The translations under genes were made by a program, and so were the position numbers. DNA of 64,000 bases from Flavobacterium sp. TAB 87 (GTDB taxonomy: Bacteria > Bacteroidota > Bacteroidia > Flavobacteriales > Flavobacteriaceae): contig NZ_LLWK01000034.1 in the NCBI RefSeq assembly GCF_001529295.1, positions 124,001-188,000 of the forward strand, read 5' to 3'. The notes under the pieces are model-generated. The model was given only the letters and a program-made list of their open reading frames with translations, was not told the DNA's origin and did no database searches. Below, piece after piece: positions 45,057-53,590 of this stretch; position 1 is the stretch's first letter, and each line of letters begins with the position of its first letter.

Positions 45057-46031
45057 ATGAAAAACATTGCCATCGTCATGGGCGGATATTCGAGCGAATT
45101 TAAAATCTCAATAATTAGCGGTAACGTAGTTTATCAATATTTAGATAAAACGAAATTTAACGCTTATAGAATTCATATTTTAAAAGAGAAATGGGTTTAT
45201 GTTGACGAAAATGAGACTGAATTTCCTATTGACAGAAACGACTTTTCTACTACTGTCAATGGCGAAAAAATAAATTTCGATTGTATTTTTAATGCCATTC
45301 ACGGCTCTCCAGGCGAAGATGGTTTGCTGCAGGCGTACTTTGAACTACTTGAGCTGCCGCATACTTCTTGCGATTATTATCAGGCTGCACTAACTTTCAA
45401 TAAACGCGATTTGCTTTCTGTTTTAAAACCATACGGAATTAAAACAGCTACGTCGTATTACCTAAATAAAGGCGATGCAATCTATACCGACCAAATTGTA
45501 ACAAAGGTGGGCTTACCGTGCTTTGTGAAGCCAAATAAAGCAGGTTCAAGTTTCGGAATTTCGAAAGTAAAAACTGCCGCAGAATTGCCAATTGCAATTG
45601 AAATGGCGTATAAGGAAGATAATGAGATTATTATTGAAAGTTTTCTCGATGGCACAGAAGTTTCGGTTGGCGTAATTAATTACAAAGGAAAAGTGACGGT
45701 TTTACCTATTACCGAAATAGTTTCTGAAAATGATTTTTTTGATTATGAAGCGAAATATTTAGGAAAATCCCAAGAAATTACTCCAGCTAGAATTTCAACT
45801 GAAATGACTGAAAAAATAGCAGAAATTGCCAAACGTGTTTACGAAATTTTACAAATGAAAGGTTTTTCTCGAAGTGAATTTATTATCGTAAATGAAGAAC
45901 CGCATATGTTGGAAATGAATACGATTCCGGGTTTAACAACCGAAAGTTTATTGCCTCAACAGGCCGAAGCAGCTGGAATTACATTAGAAGAATTGTTTTC
46001 AAACGCAATTGAGTTAGCGATCAAAGAATAA
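45057..46031 (+). CDS. ddl: D-alanine-D-alanine ligase
   Basis: The 324-residue ATP-grasp enzyme has the glycine-rich N-terminal MGGYSSEF (about 8-15), the HGSPGEDG motif near 82-89, KPNKAGSSFGI near 158-168 and the metal-binding EMNTIPGLT near 287-295. It makes the D-Ala-D-Ala dipeptide for peptidoglycan. Its length matches the family. It is transcribed divergently from the PASTA gene, and both carry -7 boxes in a short 119-base intergenic region. Confidence 0.95.
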   Translation: MKNIAIVMGGYSSEFKISIISGNVVYQYLDKTKFNAYRIHILKEKWVYVDENETEFPIDRNDFSTTVNGEKINFDCIFNAIHGSPGEDGLLQAYFELLELPHTSCDYYQAALTFNKRDLLSVLKPYGIKTATSYYLNKGDAIYTDQIVTKVGLPCFVKPNKAGSSFGISKVKTAAELPIAIEMAYKEDNEIIIESFLDGTEVSVGVINYKGKVTVLPITEIVSENDFFDYEAKYLGKSQEITPARISTEMTEKIAEIAKRVYEILQMKGFSRSEFIIVNEEPHMLEMNTIPGLTTESLLPQQAEAAGITLEELFSNAIELAIKE

Positions 46032-46173
46032 TCTCAAGCGCTTAGTGGTATAGATTAGAAAGATTCACAGATTTAGTTATTTCATCACCTTGAGTCTATA
46101 AATTTTTACACTACTATTTTATTTCAAAAAATAAAAATAGAGGAAGAAATTATTAAAATTAGCATAAAAACAA

Positions 46174-46863
46174 ATGGAAACATTGGATTGGAAAAGAATA
46201 TTATTTAATGATTTACCGCCTTACTTTTTAATTGAGGTATTTTTTCGATCGATCATTATGTTTGCTGTATTGCTTTTAGCGTTAAAAATTGCGGGAAAAA
46301 GAGGTGTCAAGCAATTGTCTGTCTTTGAAACCGTAATTATAATTGCTTTAGGTTCTGCTGCGGGAGATCCTATGTTGTATGATAATGTTGGCTTGTTGCC
46401 CGCTATAACGGTAATCGTGGTAATTATCTTATTTTATAAAGGCATTACATGGCTAACGGGAGTGAGTTCTAAATTTGAACAATTTATAGAAGGAAAAACA
46501 GAGTGTATCATTGATGAAGGTGAATTTTCTCTGCGATCATTTAAAAAGGAAAGTTTGGCTCAGGATGAATTTTTTCAGGAACTTCGAATGAAGTCTATTG
46601 AGCATTTAGGACAGATAAAGAATGCTTATGTCGAAACTAGTGGGGAAATAAGCACCTTTTATTACCCTGATGAAGAAGTAAAATATGGCCTACCAATCGT
46701 TCCTCAGTTATACAATCAAAAGTCGGAGATAGTTACCTATAATGGTACATACGCTTGCTCTTTCTGCGGAAATATACAAGAGTTAACAACGGACGGCGGA
46801 ACTTGTGAAAATTGCAGCAAAAAAGAATGGGTGCTAGCAATAAAAACAGTACGAATTGCATAA
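46174..46863 (+). CDS. DUF421 (YetF-like) membrane protein with C-terminal zinc ribbon
   Basis: The 229-residue protein has three membrane helices (about 18-40, 50-64 and 72-88) with RSIIMFAVLLLALKIAGKRGVKQLSV, then a soluble domain of the DUF421 type. The last 40 residues add a zinc ribbon with CSFC at 195-198 and CENC at 211-214. DUF421 proteins have no proven function. The zinc ribbon is an extra feature I do not associate with the shorter YetF proteins. Upstream is a 142-base gap after ddl. Confidence 0.85.
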   Translation: METLDWKRILFNDLPPYFLIEVFFRSIIMFAVLLLALKIAGKRGVKQLSVFETVIIIALGSAAGDPMLYDNVGLLPAITVIVVIILFYKGITWLTGVSSKFEQFIEGKTECIIDEGEFSLRSFKKESLAQDEFFQELRMKSIEHLGQIKNAYVETSGEISTFYYPDEEVKYGLPIVPQLYNQKSEIVTYNGTYACSFCGNIQELTTDGGTCENCSKKEWVLAIKTVRIA

Positions 46864-46870
46864 CTACTAA

Positions 46871-46897
46871 TTTGCAGTGTTATCCTTTGTACCTTTG
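46871..46897 (+). promoter_or_regulatory. Predicted coaD promoter
   Basis: TTTG at 46871-46874, a 15-base spacer (slightly short) and TACCTTTG at 46890-46897, 32 bases before the coaD ATG. Confidence 0.4.
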
Positions 46898-46928
46898 AAT
46901 TAGTAAAATCAGAACTCAAAATAAAAAA

Positions 46929-47387
46929 ATGAGAAAAGCCATATTTCCGGGATCTTTTGACCCGATAACTTTAGGTCACGAAGACATTATAAACAGGGCC
47001 ATTTCACTATTTGATGAAATTGTAATAGCCATTGGTGTTAATGCAGATAAAAAATACATGTTCTCCCTAGAAGAGCGTAAGCATTTTATCGAGGAAACTT
47101 TTAAAAATGAACCGAAGGTAAGCGTAATTACTTACGAAGGTTTAACAATTGACTTGTGTCACCTAATTGGTGCTAATTTTATTTTAAGAGGTTTACGTAA
47201 TCCTGCTGATTTTGAATTTGAAAAAGCTATAGCACACACCAACAGACGTTTGTCCAAAATAGAAACCGTCTTTTTATTAACCGCTGCCAAAACTTCTTAT
47301 ATTAGTTCGAGTATTGTTCGTGATGTTTTACGCAATGGCGGAGAATATGAAATGTTGGTTCCAGAAGCCGTGCGAGTACAAAAATAA
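46929..47387 (+). CDS. coaD: Phosphopantetheine adenylyltransferase
   Basis: The 152-residue enzyme is of standard length. The nucleotidyltransferase motif is FPGSFDPITLGHEDII near 6-21, with the T/HXGH histidine at 18. Conserved later parts are RGLRNPADFEFEKAIAHTNRRL near 90-111 and TSYISSSIVRD near 123-133. It makes dephospho-CoA, the next-to-last step of coenzyme A synthesis. Confidence 0.96.
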   Translation: MRKAIFPGSFDPITLGHEDIINRAISLFDEIVIAIGVNADKKYMFSLEERKHFIEETFKNEPKVSVITYEGLTIDLCHLIGANFILRGLRNPADFEFEKAIAHTNRRLSKIETVFLLTAAKTSYISSSIVRDVLRNGGEYEMLVPEAVRVQK

Positions 47388-47462
47388 AAAGTCTAATATC
47401 TTAAACTTGGCAAACGAAAGATTTAACTGTACTTTCGCCCCAATAATTGAAAATAGAGAGAA

Positions 47463-48041
47463 ATGAGTTTAGATAGAGAATTAAATAAACGCAGCGGATC
47501 GAAATGTGAATTGTGCGCAGCAACTGAAAACTTAAAAGTATATCAAGTTTTGCCTACTCAGAAAGGTGGAACTGACGAAGCCATCATGGCATGTGATACC
47601 TGTATCGATCAAATCGAAAATGCTGGTCACGAAGATTTAAACCATTGGAGATGTTTAAACGATAGCATGTGGAGTGAACACGTTGCGGTGCAAGTCGTAG
47701 CATGGAGAATGTTGAGTCGTTTAAGAAATAACGGATGGCCTCAAGAACTGTTAGAGCAAATGTATTTTGACGAAGATACCTTGGCTTGGGCTCAAGCTAC
47801 TGGTGAAGGCGAAGATGATGAAAACAAAATTGTTCACCGTGACAGTAACGGAGTTATCTTAGAACATGGAGACTCGGTAGTTTTAATTAAAGATCTAAAA
47901 GTAAAAGGATCTAGCATGGTAGCCAAACAAGGTACTGCAGTTAGAAACATTCGTCTCGATCATGAAAATGCCGAATATATCGAAGGGAAAGTCGATGGTC
48001 AGCAAATTGTAATCATCACACAGTATGTAAAGAAAATTTAA
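47463..48041 (+). CDS. PhnA-domain zinc-ribbon protein
   Basis: The 192-residue product has an N-terminal zinc ribbon with CELC at 15-18 and a second CDTC at 44-47, and a C-terminal PhnA domain (about 125-190) with VHRDSNGVILEHGDSVVLIKDLKVKGSS. Despite the family name, PhnA is not shown to act on phosphonates here, and no phosphonate genes are nearby. It is preceded by coaD (75-base gap) and followed by a strong terminator. Confidence 0.88.
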   Translation: MSLDRELNKRSGSKCELCAATENLKVYQVLPTQKGGTDEAIMACDTCIDQIENAGHEDLNHWRCLNDSMWSEHVAVQVVAWRMLSRLRNNGWPQELLEQMYFDEDTLAWAQATGEGEDDENKIVHRDSNGVILEHGDSVVLIKDLKVKGSSMVAKQGTAVRNIRLDHENAEYIEGKVDGQQIVIITQYVKKI

Positions 48042-48057
48042 TGCATTTTATCATTAC

Positions 48058-48093
48058 AAAAAATCCGCTACATAATTTAGCGGATTTTTTTTG
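48058..48093 (+). terminator. Terminator after the PhnA gene
   Basis: A perfect 13-base-pair stem (48058-48070 with 48078-48090) with a 7-base loop and a T run. Confidence 0.85.
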
Positions 48094-48334
48094 CTTTATA
48101 CCCAATGATCTCTTTTAAAACGTAGACGATTTTGAATTAAAAGTGATTAACGAAAAATTTCAAAATATTTTTTTATTATGATTTGTAAATGTTTTCAAAA
48201 TCTACTTTTGATTCTTAAAAGGGAATTCATTTTTAAAAGATTTCAAATGCATTTGGCTTTTTTCGTAGTCCAAAAAATAAATTTATTATAGGATTAATTT
48301 GATTAAAATTTACTATTTTTATTTTCATATTTGG

Positions 48335-48352
48335 TAACCTAAGCATAGGTTA
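48335..48352. promoter_or_regulatory. Dyad 1 upstream of norB
   Basis: TAACCTA, a 4-base spacer and TAGGTTA form a perfect dyad of two 7-base arms, about 150 bases before the norB start. It has the size and form of a dimeric regulator site, but the regulator is unknown. Confidence 0.45.
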
Positions 48353-48402
48353 TTGTCCCTGAGCGACTTATAAAAATAGAGAAATTCTTGTTATTATTCG
48401 CG

Positions 48403-48424
48403 CTTTATGATTTGGCTCATAAAG
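48403..48424. promoter_or_regulatory. Dyad 2 upstream of norB
   Basis: CTTTATGA, 6 bases, then TCATAAAG: two perfect 8-base arms, about 80 bases before the start codon. It could be a second operator or a hairpin in the leader. Confidence 0.45.
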
Positions 48425-48502
48425 GCATCTCAATGTGCTGAGTTATTTTTACTCATTATAAACAAACGCTTTACGAACATTAAAAAATAAAAATTAGTAA
48501 AC

Positions 48503-50740
48503 ATGAAAAGAGAAAAAAAACTCTGGATTGCATTTGCCTTTGTCGTGGGAATTTCTTTCGCGATACTGGGGTATTACGGCTACGAAATATATCAAAAAGC
48601 ACCTCCTATTCCTGAGAAAATTATATCAGAAGATAATGCCACTGTTTTTACTGCACAAGAAATTAAAGACGGTCAAAACATTTGGCAAAGTATTGGTGGA
48701 CAAGAATTGGGATCAATTTGGGGACACGGAGCTTATGTTGCACCCGATTGGACTGCAGATTGGTTGCACCGTGAGGCACTTTTTATATTAGACAAATTGT
48801 CTCAACAAGAATACAAAGTAGACTACGCTAATTTATCAGAAGAGCAGCAGTCAGTAATGAAGATTCGTTTGCAAGCTGATGTTCGTAAAAACACCTACAA
48901 CGATGTTACGAAGACGATCACAATTTCTAGTAATCGAATTGAAGCTATTGCTTCTTTAAGTAAGCATTATGAAGGATTATTTATGGATGATCCTAGTTTT
49001 GATCAACTGCGTCATGATTATGCAATACCGAAAATGTCAATCAAAGAGAAAGAAAAAATGCATAAAATGAATGCTTTTTTCTTTTGGGCAACTTGGGCAA
49101 CCGTAACCAATAGACCAGATGGTGTTATCTCTTACACGCACAACTGGCCTGCTGATGATTTGGTTGGAAACGTCGCTACAAAAGACCTACTGGTTTGGTC
49201 TGGAGTTAGTATTATATTATTGATACTATGTACGGGTCTTTTAATTTTTTACCACGTTAAATCTGGTAATGAAGAGCATTTAGAAACACCGGTTAGCGAT
49301 CCTTTATTAAAACAAGGAATGACGCCATCGATGTTTCAGATTAAAAAATACTTTTGGATAGTTAGTTTACTAATCGTTTTACAAGTTGTTTTTGGGGTCA
49401 TTACAGCGCATTATGGTGTAGAAGGAAATGGTTTCTACGGAATTCCTTTAGACCAATACCTACCCTACTCGGTTACTAGAACGTGGCACACACAGTTGGC
49501 AATCTTCTGGATTGCTACAGCTTGGCTGGCTACAGGTTTGTACATTGCTCCAGCAGTTTCAGGGAAAGATCCTAAATACCAAGTATTTGGAGTTAACTTT
49601 CTATTCTTTGCTTTATTAATCATTGTAGTGGGTTCTATGATTGGTCAATGGTTTGGAGTAATGCAAAAATTAGATCTTGTAGACAATTTCTGGTTTGGAC
49701 ACCAGGGTTACGAATATGTTGACTTAGGTCGTTTTTGGCAAATTTTCTTATTAGTTGGTTTATTCTTGTGGTTAGCTTTAATGATACGTCCTCTCATTCC
49801 TGTACTTAAAAAAGGTACGGAAGAGAAAAACTTAATCATTATGTTCTTAATTTCCTGCGCAGCTATTGCATCATTTTATGCAGCTGGTTTAATGTGGGGA
49901 AGACAAACTAACTTAGCGATCGCCGAATACTGGAGATGGTGGGTTGTTCACTTATGGGTTGAAGGTTTCTTTGAAGTTTTTGCGACCGTCGTTATTGCGT
50001 TTTTATTTGTTCGTCTTGGACTTCTTAAAACAAAAACCGCTACTATTAATGTTATTTTTTCAACTATTATTTTCATGTCAGGTGGAATTTTAGGTACTTT
50101 TCACCACTTGTACTTTTCTGGTACGCCAACAGCTGTTATGGCATTTGGAGCTACGTTTAGTGCATTAGAGATTGTACCTTTAGTTTTAATTGGATATGAA
50201 GCATATCACAATTACACGCTTTCTAAAGCAACGACTTGGATTGTCGATTACAAATGGCCTATCTATTATATGATTGCAGTAGCTTTCTGGAATTTCTTAG
50301 GTGCTGGTGTTTTTGGTTTTATTATTAATCCACCAATTGCATTATACTATATCCAAGGTTTAAATACAACAGCTTTGCATGCGCATACTGCTTTGTTTGG
50401 TGTATACGGAATGTTAGGAATTGGATTGATGTTATTTGTATTAAGAAGTTTATACCGTCAAGAAGTATTCAATGAAAAATTAATGAAATTTATATTCTGG
50501 ACAATTAACATTGGTTTATTATCGATGGCTTTAATGAGTTTACTGCCAGTAGGTATCTTACAAGCAATTGCAAGTATCGAACACGGTATGTGGTATGCAC
50601 GTTCTGCAGAATTCATGCAATTACCAACAATGGTAACTTTAAAATGGTTGCGTGCTATTGGTGATACCATTTTCGGAATTGGAATTCTATCTCTTTGTTA
50701 TTTTGTTTTTGAATTGACTTTCAGAAAAACTAAAAAATAA
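48503..50740 (+). CDS. norB: Quinol-dependent nitric oxide reductase
   Basis: The 745-residue protein is a single-chain qNOR: an N-terminal membrane helix and a cytochrome c-like periplasmic domain without haem c (about 35-230), followed by the NorB core with about twelve helices. Ligand histidines sit in VTRTWHTQLAIFWI, HLWVEGFFEVFATV and LGTFHHLYFSG. It reduces NO to N2O using electrons from the quinol pool, which the menaquinone enzymes in this window supply. There is no other denitrification gene here, so NO detoxification is likelier than energy gain. Confidence 0.95.
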   Translation: MKREKKLWIAFAFVVGISFAILGYYGYEIYQKAPPIPEKIISEDNATVFTAQEIKDGQNIWQSIGGQELGSIWGHGAYVAPDWTADWLHREALFILDKLSQQEYKVDYANLSEEQQSVMKIRLQADVRKNTYNDVTKTITISSNRIEAIASLSKHYEGLFMDDPSFDQLRHDYAIPKMSIKEKEKMHKMNAFFFWATWATVTNRPDGVISYTHNWPADDLVGNVATKDLLVWSGVSIILLILCTGLLIFYHVKSGNEEHLETPVSDPLLKQGMTPSMFQIKKYFWIVSLLIVLQVVFGVITAHYGVEGNGFYGIPLDQYLPYSVTRTWHTQLAIFWIATAWLATGLYIAPAVSGKDPKYQVFGVNFLFFALLIIVVGSMIGQWFGVMQKLDLVDNFWFGHQGYEYVDLGRFWQIFLLVGLFLWLALMIRPLIPVLKKGTEEKNLIIMFLISCAAIASFYAAGLMWGRQTNLAIAEYWRWWVVHLWVEGFFEVFATVVIAFLFVRLGLLKTKTATINVIFSTIIFMSGGILGTFHHLYFSGTPTAVMAFGATFSALEIVPLVLIGYEAYHNYTLSKATTWIVDYKWPIYYMIAVAFWNFLGAGVFGFIINPPIALYYIQGLNTTALHAHTALFGVYGMLGIGLMLFVLRSLYRQEVFNEKLMKFIFWTINIGLLSMALMSLLPVGILQAIASIEHGMWYARSAEFMQLPTMVTLKWLRAIGDTIFGIGILSLCYFVFELTFRKTKK

Positions 50741-50777
50741 AGCAGTACACTATATTTAACAAATCAATTTTAATTTT

Positions 50778-50818
50778 AAAAAATGCAAGATCAACAAAAG
50801 ATCTTGCATTTTTTTTTT
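50778..50818. terminator. Terminator after norB
   Basis: A perfect 15-base-pair stem (50778-50792 with 50800-50814) with a 7-base loop and A and T runs. Confidence 0.85.
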
Positions 50819-50876
50819 AAAGAAAGAAGCGCTGCTACTTTAAGTACCAACGCTTTTGAATATTTTATGAAATTAT

Positions 50877-51425
50877 TTAAACAGACTGACTGTCGTGCTT
50901 ACCTTCCCTAATTTCTTCCACCATCTTTTTATTAAATGCTGGTAAATCGTCTGGATTTCTACTTGTTACTAATCCATTATCTACCACAACTTCTGAATCT
51001 TCCCAAAATGCACCGGCATTTTTCAAATCGTTTTTTATAGAAGAAAACGAAGTTACTCTTCTTCCTTTAAGTACATCTGCATCTACAAGAATTTGAGGTC
51101 CATGGCAAATAGCTGCAACTGGTTTTTTACTTTGAAAAAAGTCCCGAACAAAATTAACTGCCTGCTCCTCTCTTCGTAATTGATCTGGATTAATAACACC
51201 ACCCGGTAGCATCAATGCATCATAATTTTCAGATTTTGCTTCGTTAAGTACAACATCAACTTTGTATTCATTACTCCAATTGCCATCGCTCCACGCTTTA
51301 ATAGTTCCAGCTTTTAAACTTACTATATCTGCGGTCCAACCTTCATTTTCTAAGTATTCTTTAGGTGATTTTAATTCACTTTCCTCAAACCCATTTGTTG
51401 CCAATATTGCTATTCTCTTTTTCAT
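50877..51425 (-). CDS. DJ-1/PfpI-family protein
   Basis: I chose ATG 51425, giving 182 residues beginning MKKRIAILATNGFEESEL; the longer frame adds a basic stretch with no family support. The nucleophile elbow is AICHGPQIL near 104-112, and the acidic partner is in GFEESEL near 12-18. Close relatives are PfpI-type proteases or glyoxalase/deglycase-like enzymes; the real activity is unsettled. It converges on norB, sharing a terminator region. Confidence 0.9.
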   Translation of the reverse strand: MKKRIAILATNGFEESELKSPKEYLENEGWTADIVSLKAGTIKAWSDGNWSNEYKVDVVLNEAKSENYDALMLPGGVINPDQLRREEQAVNFVRDFFQSKKPVAAICHGPQILVDADVLKGRRVTSFSSIKNDLKNAGAFWEDSEVVVDNGLVTSRNPDDLPAFNKKMVEEIREGKHDSQSV

Positions 51426-51629
51426 AGTACTATTTTTAATGTATTTATATTTCACTTTATTAAAGTTAACTATTACAAATAATCGTAAAGCACTGTTTGT
51501 ATTAAAGTTATCCTAAAAAATGTTAAGTAAAGAGACATCGCAAAAACAACTAGGAATATTGTAGTTTTTATGCACAATTATGTAAAATATCGCTTTCGCA
51601 AAGGTTGTACTTTTAAAAGAAATTTTACA

Positions 51630-52064
51630 ATGAAAAAACAATCGTATTCAAATCATATTCGATTTTATACTCCGCACCATTTTATCTATTACCCAATTAT
51701 CATGGCGCTAATTGCAGCCTCTGTGTATTTTGCTTTTACTGAAACAAATACCTTATTATGGACTTTTATAGCAATTGTATTTGTAGTGCTGTTTTGTTTG
51801 GCTTTCATGGTTCGACAACATTATGCTTTAACATTGCAGAATAGAATCGTAAAGCTAGAAATGCGATACCGTTATTTTACATTAACAAACAAAAGATTCG
51901 AAAACATAGAATTTAGATTAAGTGAAAGTCAAATATTTGCATTGCGTTTTGCACCTGATGAAGAATTAGTGGCTTTAGTACAAAAGGCTATTTCAGACAA
52001 TCTTTCTGCAACTCAAATCAAAAAAGCTATTACTAATTGGAAAGGTGATTACGAACGCGTATAA
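51630..52064 (+). CDS. DUF6526 family membrane protein
   Basis: ATG 51630 gives 144 residues; the longer frame's extra 20 residues lack support. There are two membrane helices (about 20-37 and 43-61) after a short N-terminal part with HIRFYTPHHFIYYP, then a soluble C-terminal half (about 65-144) with RYFTLTNKRF and ALRFAPDEELVAL. The family is common in Bacteroidetes and has no known function. A modest terminator follows. Confidence 0.82.
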   Translation: MKKQSYSNHIRFYTPHHFIYYPIIMALIAASVYFAFTETNTLLWTFIAIVFVVLFCLAFMVRQHYALTLQNRIVKLEMRYRYFTLTNKRFENIEFRLSESQIFALRFAPDEELVALVQKAISDNLSATQIKKAITNWKGDYERV

Positions 52065-52099
52065 AGCAATTCATAATTTTAAATATTATATTTCAAAAG

Positions 52100-52140
52100 A
52101 AAAAGCCCGCACACTTAAAAATCAGTTTGCTGGCTTTTTT
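52100..52140. terminator. Imperfect terminator between DUF6526 and mazG
   Basis: A stem of about 11 pairs with one mismatch (52100-52111 with 52128-52139) and a T run on the plus strand. Confidence 0.55.
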
Positions 52141-52165
52141 GATTCATTATAATTTAGGAAGAGAA

Positions 52166-52936
52166 TTACAATTTTTTAGCTTCATTCCAAAACACATCCA
52201 TTTCGGCTAAAGTCATATCTGCCAAAGGTTTCCCTAATTCTGACGCTTTTGATTCTAAATATTGAAAACGTTTGATAAATTTTTTATTCGTTCGTTCTAA
52301 AGCATCTTCTGGATTTATCTTTAAAAAACGAGCGTAATTAATCATAGAAAATAAAACATCTCCAAATTCTGCTTCCATTTTATCTTGATCGCCAATTGCA
52401 ACTTCATCTTGTAGCTCCTGCAATTCTTCTTGTACTTTATTCCAAACTTGATGTGGCTCTTCCCAATCAAAACCAACGCCCTTTACTTTATCTTGAATTC
52501 GACTAGCTTTTACCAAAGCAGGCAAACTTTTAGGAACCCCTTCTAAGACCGAAATTCTCCCCTCTTTTAATTTCAGTTTTTCCCAATTTTGCTTTACTTC
52601 CTCTTCGTCTTTGACAACAGTATCGCTGTAAATATGTGGGTGACGAAAAATTAATTTCTCGCAAATTTCATTGCAAACATCTGCCATGTCAAAATCGTTG
52701 GTCTCACTACCAATTTTGGCATAAAAAACAATATGTAAAAGTAAATCGCCTAGTTCTTTTTTTACTTCATTTAGATTATTATCTAAAATAGCATCACCTA
52801 ACTCGTACGTTTCTTCTATGGTGAGGTGGCGCAGAGACTGCATGGTTTGCTTTTGATCCCATGGACATTTCTCACGTAAATCGTCCATTATCGTAAGAAG
52901 TCTCTCAAAGGCTTCGACTTGTTTTTCTTTGCTCAT
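52166..52936 (-). CDS. mazG: Nucleoside triphosphate pyrophosphohydrolase MazG
   Basis: I chose ATG 52936, giving 256 residues beginning MSKEKQVEAF; the longer frame to 53074 overlaps the previous gene and a terminator. Two MazG repeats are seen, with CPWDQKQTMQSLRHLTIEETYELGDAI near 28-54 and a second EEPHQVWNKVQEELQELQDE near 170-189; acidic EEXXE and EXXD pairs bind metal. It removes non-canonical NTPs and lowers ppGpp-related pools. Downstream of DUF5606 on the same strand. Confidence 0.94.
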   Translation of the reverse strand: MSKEKQVEAFERLLTIMDDLREKCPWDQKQTMQSLRHLTIEETYELGDAILDNNLNEVKKELGDLLLHIVFYAKIGSETNDFDMADVCNEICEKLIFRHPHIYSDTVVKDEEEVKQNWEKLKLKEGRISVLEGVPKSLPALVKASRIQDKVKGVGFDWEEPHQVWNKVQEELQELQDEVAIGDQDKMEAEFGDVLFSMINYARFLKINPEDALERTNKKFIKRFQYLESKASELGKPLADMTLAEMDVFWNEAKKL

Positions 52937-52960
52937 AATTTTGACTTTTAAAGTATTCGT

Positions 52961-52999
52961 AAAAATAAAAAATCCTGTCAAGAAGTACTCAACAGGATT
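52961..52999 (-). terminator. Terminator between DUF5606 gene and mazG
   Basis: On the minus strand, an 8-base-pair stem (52992-52999 with 52971-52978) followed by TTTTATTTTT. It ends the DUF5606 transcript. Confidence 0.65.
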
Positions 53000-53021
53000 G
53001 TATATTAAATTCGAAAAATTT

Positions 53022-53531
53022 TTATTCTTCTTCAGCTTTAGCTGTTTTCTTAGCAGCTGGCTTTTTTTCAGCAACTTTTTTCTCAGCAGCTTTTTTTTCT
53101 TCTTCCAAAACAGGAGTTTCTTCTGCAGATTCTGCAGCGGCTGGAGCTAAATCAGTAACCAGTCCTTTTCCTTGAAGCATGTTGTACCAGTTCAAAATCT
53201 TTTTAATATCTGATGGATATACACGATCTTCATCGTAGTTTGGCAGCACTTCTTTAAAATAAGCCAATAGCGTAGCATTGTCCTCTTTATGAGAAATTGC
53301 TGGACCTTTATCTTCTTTGTCTGCAATTAATTTCATTACTTCCGCCAATGGTTTTTCACCTTCGTACGTGTAGATTGAAATTTCAGACAATAAACTTACA
53401 TTGCTTTTTAAACTTACCGTAACTTTTTTACCATCTACTAAAGACTCAGCAACAAAACCCGTACGAGTTTGAACTTTAAGTGCATATAAACCTGGTTTTC
53501 CAGAAATAGCTAAAATTTTTTCTAAATTCAT
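53022..53531 (-). CDS. DUF5606 family protein with alanine/lysine-rich tail
   Basis: The 169-residue protein starts MNLEKILAISGKPGLYALK and has a compact N-terminal domain (about 1-125) of the DUF5606 family, common in Bacteroidetes and of unknown function. The last 40 residues are low-complexity, rich in alanine, lysine and glutamate (for example KKAAEKKVAEKKPAAKK), recalling H1-like and Alba-like tails. Such tails often bind nucleic acid, but this is inference. It precedes mazG. Confidence 0.85.
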   Translation of the reverse strand: MNLEKILAISGKPGLYALKVQTRTGFVAESLVDGKKVTVSLKSNVSLLSEISIYTYEGEKPLAEVMKLIADKEDKGPAISHKEDNATLLAYFKEVLPNYDEDRVYPSDIKKILNWYNMLQGKGLVTDLAPAAAESAEETPVLEEEKKAAEKKVAEKKPAAKKTAKAEEE

Positions 53532-53590
53532 TTTTATATAATTTGTATTAAGAATTCGGTTGTATGAATAAATAGGTCAAAAACAAGAAA

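Larger units (their letters stand above)
48042..48502. other. Intergenic stretch before norB with dyads
   Basis: 461 bases without a gene. It contains the PhnA terminator (48058-48090), an AT-rich middle, and two inverted repeats at 48335-48352 and 48403-48424 described below. No clear TANNTTTG is visible before norB. Confidence 0.6.

Noticed and set aside
52937..53074. Longer MazG start inside the DUF5606 gene
   Set aside because: The 46 extra residues cross a terminator and the end of the upstream gene; the start at 52936 matches the family N terminus.
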